Origin: Paraglomus occultum
Taxonomy: Eukaryota > Glomeromycota > Glomeromycetes > Paraglomerales > Paraglomeraceae
Length of the DNA: 24,352 bases
Reading direction: 5' to 3'
NCBI GenBank assembly: GCA_910592205.1
Contig: CAJVPJ010000467.1
Span: 1-24,352, forward strand
Shown: positions 19,397 through 24,352 of the stretch, in pieces
Position numbering within the stretch: position 1 is the first letter of the stretch
Layout of the letters: each line of letters starts with the position of its first letter
Notes under the pieces: model-generated
The model's input: only the letters and a program-made list of their open reading frames with translations
What the model was told of the DNA's origin: nothing
Databases searched by the model: none
Translations under genes and position numbers: made by a program

Positions 19397-21896
19397 TCAT
19401 ACATGTCCCATAACAACGGAGAATTTCAAAGTAGATGAAGATCCGCTTTGACATGAGTTACCCGAAGATCCATCATAATCACGTACATCAAGAAGGTAGT
19501 CGTCTTGACATAGACTCGAGCTTTTCCAGCCCTATAAATGCAAATAGAATTCATAAGTGTTGAAGCAGTTAGTAAACATTGAATTCTGAACAACGTCTTG
19601 AAACGCCTTTTTGATCATTATCTTACTAACTATTTGGAAGATAATCGTTTATCATATCGTTTTATCATAACCCCATGTTCCCAGTCAATTCATAAGCAGT
19701 TTTTGAATGTAGTCGGACTCCCCTCCCTCCCTGCAACCTTTATTTCCCACTACATACCCAGCTCTGCATCAAAGCAAAGTTGTCCGGACTGCTTTGGAAC
19801 TGTGTCAAACCATGGCTTGGCCCTCTCGCCGGGCAAAAAATCTTAAACCAAGTCCTAACTGTCTTCCTCTTATCCGCATATCTTGAAAAGCTCTTTTCTT
19901 GATTTATTTTTGTTGACAGTTGTTGCGTACATGTATCGTCGGGAGAGGTTTTCGTTGGAGTGGATGAGGGGTGAGAAGATGAAGATGCGGAGAGGTCTGG
20001 CATGGAATGACGGTGTAAGTAAACACCAAGTTGAATCCCCTTACGAGGTGTTTTTATCTTCTGAATGTACATGTTCCAGTTTGAACTACGGGACAGAGGA
20101 ATTATAGAAAGTGATGAGTAAAGGTAGAACAGTGTTTAAAAGTGGTACTGTTAGTGTTGGACGGTAAGACAAAAATGAAATTAAATAAAAGGCTGAAATG
20201 TGCTGAACGTTTGAATGCTAAACTTTAGCGTAGAATTAATCACATTTAAGCGACACGTTTCTCCACGCTTGGGCTCCCAATTTTATCATTGTCGTCCATT
20301 CTTAATCTTGAACATAAAACTTTGCGTAGGTCCAAAGATATTCTCAACTATAACTTTACTACTCACCCAGCGTAAAACTTAGTTTTTGAATAGACCCTCT
20401 GCTTCTCCTTCAACTTTGCAACGTCAGCAAATTCAACCGAAAACCTAAACGGCGCGAAAAGCGAATACTCTACGGTACCCCTTCCGGCACCGTCTTTCAT
20501 AGACTTTGTTCCGCCTCCAATCATATCATCCAACCCGGTCAAAGCCTCTCCGATATGCGTAGTATCATCGCTCGGAATCTCAAAATGCATGCCGGAAGAA
20601 TTTGGCGGAATTTCCATGGATGAAATAGAGAGAGTAATTTCGCTTTCGGATGCGTTTTCGATCTTGTTGCGAAGATCGATTTGCTGCCAAAGAGCTTCCT
20701 TGGGAACGTGTTCGGGCGCAAATGGAAGCTGCGTTATTTCATCTCGGTCACGGAGAATGAATTTTAGCTCTTCGAACGTCATGTGAGCATAATATATTCC
20801 ATACGTGAATATAGCGGTATATATTGTTTCGTCAGGGTCTGTCATTTGAGGTGGAGATTGATATAAGGGCGAAGGGGAAGATGAAGACGAGCAACGAGTA
20901 TGATATGTGAAGGGTGATGGGGGGCGGCGTTTTGTTGTTGGGGAAGACGGAGCGTTGATTTCGGTTGTTCGAGTGTCCGGTGTCGCGTTTGATTCTTCGG
21001 CATAAGTATAATCAGATTTTTGCTGTCTGCGGTATGCGCGTGCCCTCCGTTTCTGTACGATATTCCTGGCAAAAATATATCTATCATATTCCGTCGGAAC
21101 CCAAAATGCGTCACTTTCAATCACCCTCTTCATCCATTCGGCAGGTAGATCCAAGAAAGCTTGCTCCAATTTTGGGTTGTCGTAACCTTCTCTGCACAGG
21201 AAAGTAAAGCATGCTTCGGTAATTTTTTCTGAATGTGTTCCGTAAAAATGAGATGTCGCAAAGATCAGATAGTGGACAACTGTATTATCTTTTATGTCAC
21301 GGAGGATGACTTCTACGCACATCTCACACAAGTCTTGAAGGTCAAGGAAGGAAGCCGTTGCGAGAAGAGAGAGAACTTGGCTAGGGGAAATAGTTTCGTC
21401 TAGACGACCGTAGAGACGGGAGAGGGCGATTTTGAACGCTTCTGGAGTGATATTCTCGTCGTCAAACTTCAATTCGATGATTTTGGCCCCGCTCTCCTTC
21501 CACGGTCCTTCCAATAGACTCGAGAAATATGAATTTTGATATAGAATAATCCTGTGCAAATGATAATCTTTGTCAAATACCCTAATTGTGACGTCGCTTC
21601 CGCTGCCTTCAATTAGTCCTCTTGAATAAATATGCTTGCATAAACCCATCATTTGCCGTAATATTCTCTGTGGGTCATGTGTTGGGGGGGGGATATACAG
21701 ATGAAGATGCTATTTCGTTTACGTAGTCTCTGGTATTTACGCTCTCTTTCTGAGTTAGAGTTGAAGGGGGGGACATCGTGTAACAATTGCGAGAAGTGGG
21801 GGGGTTCACTTTAGGAAGGAAACAAGTTTCTGATAGAATCTGGATAAATTCGTCGTCGTCTGTTAGCGCAAAGTCAATGGAAAGGTCTGGTGACAT
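19397..21896 (-). CDS. BTB/POZ-domain protein, three exons, N-terminus broken at a G9 run
   Basis: The continuous part runs 21652-20367, 20085-19758 and 19531-19397 (introns 281 and 226 bases, donors GTGAGT and GTATGT), giving 582 residues. The BTB/POZ domain starts at the N-terminus: SDVTIRVFDKDYHLHRIILY, SSYFSSLLEGPWKES-type core, then VLSLLATASFLDLQDLCEMC. A Ser/Pro-rich low-complexity linker follows. The second half carries conserved YGIYYAHMTFEELKFILRD, SNWNMYIQKI...GIQLGVYLHRHS, VRTWFKIFCPARGP and LKFSVVMGHV, a probable beta-sandwich (MATH-like at most; inference). BTB proteins dimerise and often recruit substrates to cullin-3. A further 82-codon frame (ATG at 21896; SPDLSIDFALTDDDEFIQIL) ends at the 9-base G run 21684-21692. 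With one base fewer there it would run straight into DPQRILRQMMGLCKH and the BTB domain, giving about 663 residues. So either translation starts at 21652, or the run is an error or a true frameshift. Confidence 0.85.
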
Positions 21897-22010
21897 ATGC
21901 AAGTTGGAAAGTAGTGAATAAGTAACTATGAAAGAGTTGTACTTGTCGATTGCGTGGTATAGTTTACTTTTGTAGAGTATTTTATTTCTCTCTGTTCTGT
22001 AAAACCCCGC

Positions 22011-22115
22011 TTTCTCTCTCTTTCTCTCTCTATCTCTTTCACTCTGTCCTTCTTTTCTCTCTTACTCTCTCTCTTTTCTCTTTCTTGGTCTCTCTCTTTC
22101 CTTGTCACTTTTCTT
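22011..22115. repeat. CT-rich (GA-rich on minus strand) simple repeat
   Basis: About 100 bases of imperfect CTCTCTTT on the plus strand, lying some 115-220 bases upstream of the minus-strand BTB start at 21896. On the BTB gene's own strand it is a GA tract. Such tracts often mark fungal promoters or 5' leaders, but this could be a neutral microsatellite. The apparent ORFs through it are repeat artefacts. Confidence 0.75.
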
Positions 22116-23018
22116 TCTGTGTATATATTGCTATACAAACAATTAGAAAGTAAACATGAAATGTTCTTTTGTTTTATTAGTCATAACACTTTAGTATGAA
22201 GCCAAAGCGCAAGAATTAGATAAAATACGAAAATTGAGATCTGGGCGGTGATGAGGCTTTGTGGCAAATGCAGAGTTGCAGCTGCAACAAAACTAGACGA
22301 AGTGAGCACATGATGGCTTGACTTAGCCCTAGTGACGTAGCACAACCTGAAAAATTCTTTTCACGCGTACGCGCAACTCGTATACTACAACTCGTACGTC
22401 TTGACCAATTCCATACCATTTGATCCGTTCCCTTCTCCCAGCCTTGTCTGACGCTCTCTTCCCACCCATCCTTTCTTACTGTCCTAGGTCTTTAATTAAC
22501 ACGCGGTCATCGAAATTTCCTTACCGCGGGACGTTGCCTGACTGGCCCAGTGGCCTTATTACTTGTTGTCGGCCTGTCTCGTTTCATTCTTAAGGGCTAG
22601 TATAATTTCCTTATCCGTGCTGTCAGTTGCGCACAACCCTACTGTCGTATAGCCATTGTTTCTTGCGTCAGATGTTTGGGTCTGGTCTCTAGGAACATCC
22701 TTGGGCATTTGTGCTCATGGCTTGTAATATCCTAGACGCCGCGTCCAGCGCTGTGTTTGTATACCTACTGGCATATGGCCATTGCTTCCAGAGGGCTTAT
22801 CAAAGGTTAGCATATCTATATATTAGCTGAAGAATCTCGCGAATTGCTAGAAATCAGGATGTACAATTTTTGCTATTTGTTTTAGGACAGGAGTATTGAT
22901 AATGATATCAGCAGCGGCGAAGATTGCGAGAACAGTAACAGAATGAGGAAATTGAGGGCGAGAAGGTTTATGAGAGCCTGATGGCAAGTGATGAAATTGT
23001 GAGAGACTTGAGGATGAA
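22116..23018. other. Intergenic region, upstream of the right-edge gene
   Basis: 22116-22840 shows no gene; it is less AT-rich than the other spacers at 22400-22800. From about 22893, after TTGTTTTAG, acidic coding-like sequence appears in successive frames (DRSIDNDISSGEDCENSN, then EEIEGEKVYESLMASDEIV) leading into the gene at 23019. This suggests an upstream exon with frame damage or an unresolved small intron. Confidence 0.4.
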
Positions 23019-24352
23019 ATGAATTATGACTTTAGTGAGATTTTTTCAATGGACAGCGAAATTGCACATGAAGATTTGAATGGTATCGAGGAGATGGTTG
23101 AATGTGATGCTCAGAACAAAAAGACAATATTACCCGTTAATTGGGTCAGCGTCAACAATCAAATTTCAAAATACCGGTTGAAGATCCCAGAGAAAAAAAG
23201 AATGTACAAGTGAGTTGGGATCGGAAGAATAAAATTGAGAATACAACTTTAAATGGTTCACTCCTCTGTAGTCCCTTATATTATTTTATAATAGATCACA
23301 CGGGCCAGCACATTCCGACGATGAAGCTACTGCGTTCAACAATTACTAATATCAAAAACATTTGGATACCTTTGAGTTGCGTGGATGAGGGTAATTTCTT
23401 TGATGCCGTGATCAAGGTAACGTATGATTAATTGATGATACCAATAATACTATTATTAATACTTTAGGAAAACTAGCGGCTTCAGATGGATGATCTTGAT
23501 TTATTACCCGCTGGCACGCTTGAGCTGCGTCGCATCAAAGATCTCCTCCGTCAATTGTATGCTTACGTTTCTTTTGCTTGTTTTTTTAAAAAAAAAATCT
23601 CTACCGTTTTTGTTTATTTTCCAAGAAGATCAATATTGGTATCTTAGAACATGTCTAAACTAATAGTCTGAATGTCATGATATTAAGAAATGACATTGGT
23701 CCAATTTGACCCGTTTGCTGTGCTATTGTCTATCTTTCCACATAGGGGGGAAAAGTCGATTGTCGCTTGCGCAAGTAGAAGAAACGAAAGAAGAGACCCG
23801 CAGTTGGCTGCCCTCCCGGGTCATAAATGCGATTTTCTTGTTACTTGCAAATCGGCGTCATGGACTCCTGAAATTGGTGTTGGAGAAGTGTCTGGCAGGT
23901 TGCCACAATGCAATCGCGCCAAATATTGGGAGGATAAAATTAATCTTTCATTAGAACTTCGCGACATTCTAATACGAATCAAGAAGCATCTTCACGGTGT
24001 TAATACAGCAAAACTCCGTGTTTATGGATGGCAGCTTACTGGTGAGTGGGAAGAGTATATTAAAAACCAATTGTTTTTGCTTTACCTCATAAATTTTTTG
24101 TGAAAATCTTTAGGCCTTCGACTGAAAATATACTCATTGTCATGTGAAGGCGAACTCCTTCATCTCCGGCTGGAACGCGAAGCCTGGCTGCCAAGTGATG
24201 AATCGAATCTGTACACAGCTGAAGATGGCATCAATGCATTTAGAGCATTTGGGCAAATGATGGCAAAGACTGCACAACATCTTCATCAGTTATGCAAAGA
24301 AAAAATTCTCGTAAACGCTCAGCTTTGGTTGATGCTGTCAAGCCCATTGATC
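23019..24352 (+). CDS. Multi-exon gene of unknown function, 3' end beyond the window
   Basis: Exons 23019-23209, 23272-23416, 23486-23556, 23746-24041 and 24114 to the window edge join in phase (introns 62, 69, 189 and 72 bases) to at least 314 residues with no stop. Reading along: an acidic N-terminal part (EIAHEDLNGIEEMVEC), HTGQHIPTMKLLRSTI, NIWIPLSCVDEGNFFDAVIK, then DLDLLPAGTLELRRIKDLLR and GEKSIVACASRRNERRDPQL. Next come KCDFLVTCKSASWTPEIGVG plus EVSG, YWEDKINLSLELRDILIRIK, LRVYGWQLTG and LKIYSLSCEGELLHLRLERE. The DFLV...GVGEVSG stretch recalls the Asp...Glu-x-Lys core of PD-(D/E)XK nuclease-fold proteins abundant in Glomeromycotina, but Ser stands where Lys would be. That is a guess from motif shape only. 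The start is uncertain: acidic sequence in other frames lies just upstream, so ATG 23019 may be internal or the gene may be damaged. Confidence 0.7.

Noticed and set aside
21659-21689. A 31-base GT...AG intron (GTATATCC to CCCACAG on the minus strand) that would join the BTB N-terminal frame in phase
   Set aside because: It fits the reading frame but is far shorter than every other intron in the window (62-281 bases) and consists mostly of the C9 run. A homopolymer length error is simpler.
21926-22153. Opposite-strand ORFs across the CT/GA tract
   Set aside because: Low-complexity translations of the simple repeat (Ser/Leu/Phe or Glu/Arg/Lys runs), not protein-like.

Overview
This window reads as nuclear DNA of a filamentous or mucoromycotan fungus, most likely an arbuscular mycorrhizal fungus (Glomeromycotina). 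The sequence is AT-rich. Most genes are split by short GT...AG introns (about 60-280 bases). There are long AT-rich spacers and decayed coding relics. The gene set (cytochrome b5-fused front-end desaturase, NIPA-type transporter, GMPPA-type protein, GT10 fucosyltransferase relic, RED/IK splicing protein, and a BTB protein with a long conserved C-terminal half) fits that lineage. The placement is inference, not proof.

Layout. 1-1,260: a TATA-type promoter and short ORF start at about 377-530, then a 581-bp non-coding DNA transposon (MITE) with 21-bp perfect terminal inverted repeats and TA target duplication (531-1111). 1,332-2,894 (-): intronless cytochrome b5-fused desaturase, probably a sphingolipid delta-8 desaturase. 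3,287-4,070 (+): a cysteine-rich, frame-broken coding relic. 5,522-7,871 (+): six-exon NIPA-family transporter. 9,259-9,774 (+): an unrecognised 171-residue ORF, followed at 9,770-10,475 by a clearly broken GT10 alpha-1,3-fucosyltransferase. 11,910-13,778 (+): seven-exon GMPPA-like protein. 15,023-16,006 (-): secreted protein with 12 cysteines after its signal peptide and no recognised family, divergent from the five-exon RED/IK splicing factor (16,200-18,317, +) across only 193 bp. 19,397-21,652, or to 21,896 (-): three-exon BTB/POZ gene whose N-terminal part is cut off by a 9-G homopolymer. 23,019 to the window end (+): 5' part of a multi-exon gene with no confident family assignment.

The intact genes are mostly housekeeping genes (membrane lipid desaturation, transport, nucleotide-sugar metabolism, pre-mRNA splicing) and do not form one pathway. 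The one plausible functional link is that the GMPPA-like gene (GDP-mannose supply; GDP-mannose is the precursor of GDP-fucose) lies next to the dead GDP-fucose-using GT10 gene. I see no rRNA, convincing tRNA, CRISPR array or defence-like cassette. The most interesting items are the MITE with its repeated TTATATCCC motif, the homopolymer-broken BTB gene, the orphan secreted protein, and the unassigned gene at the right edge.
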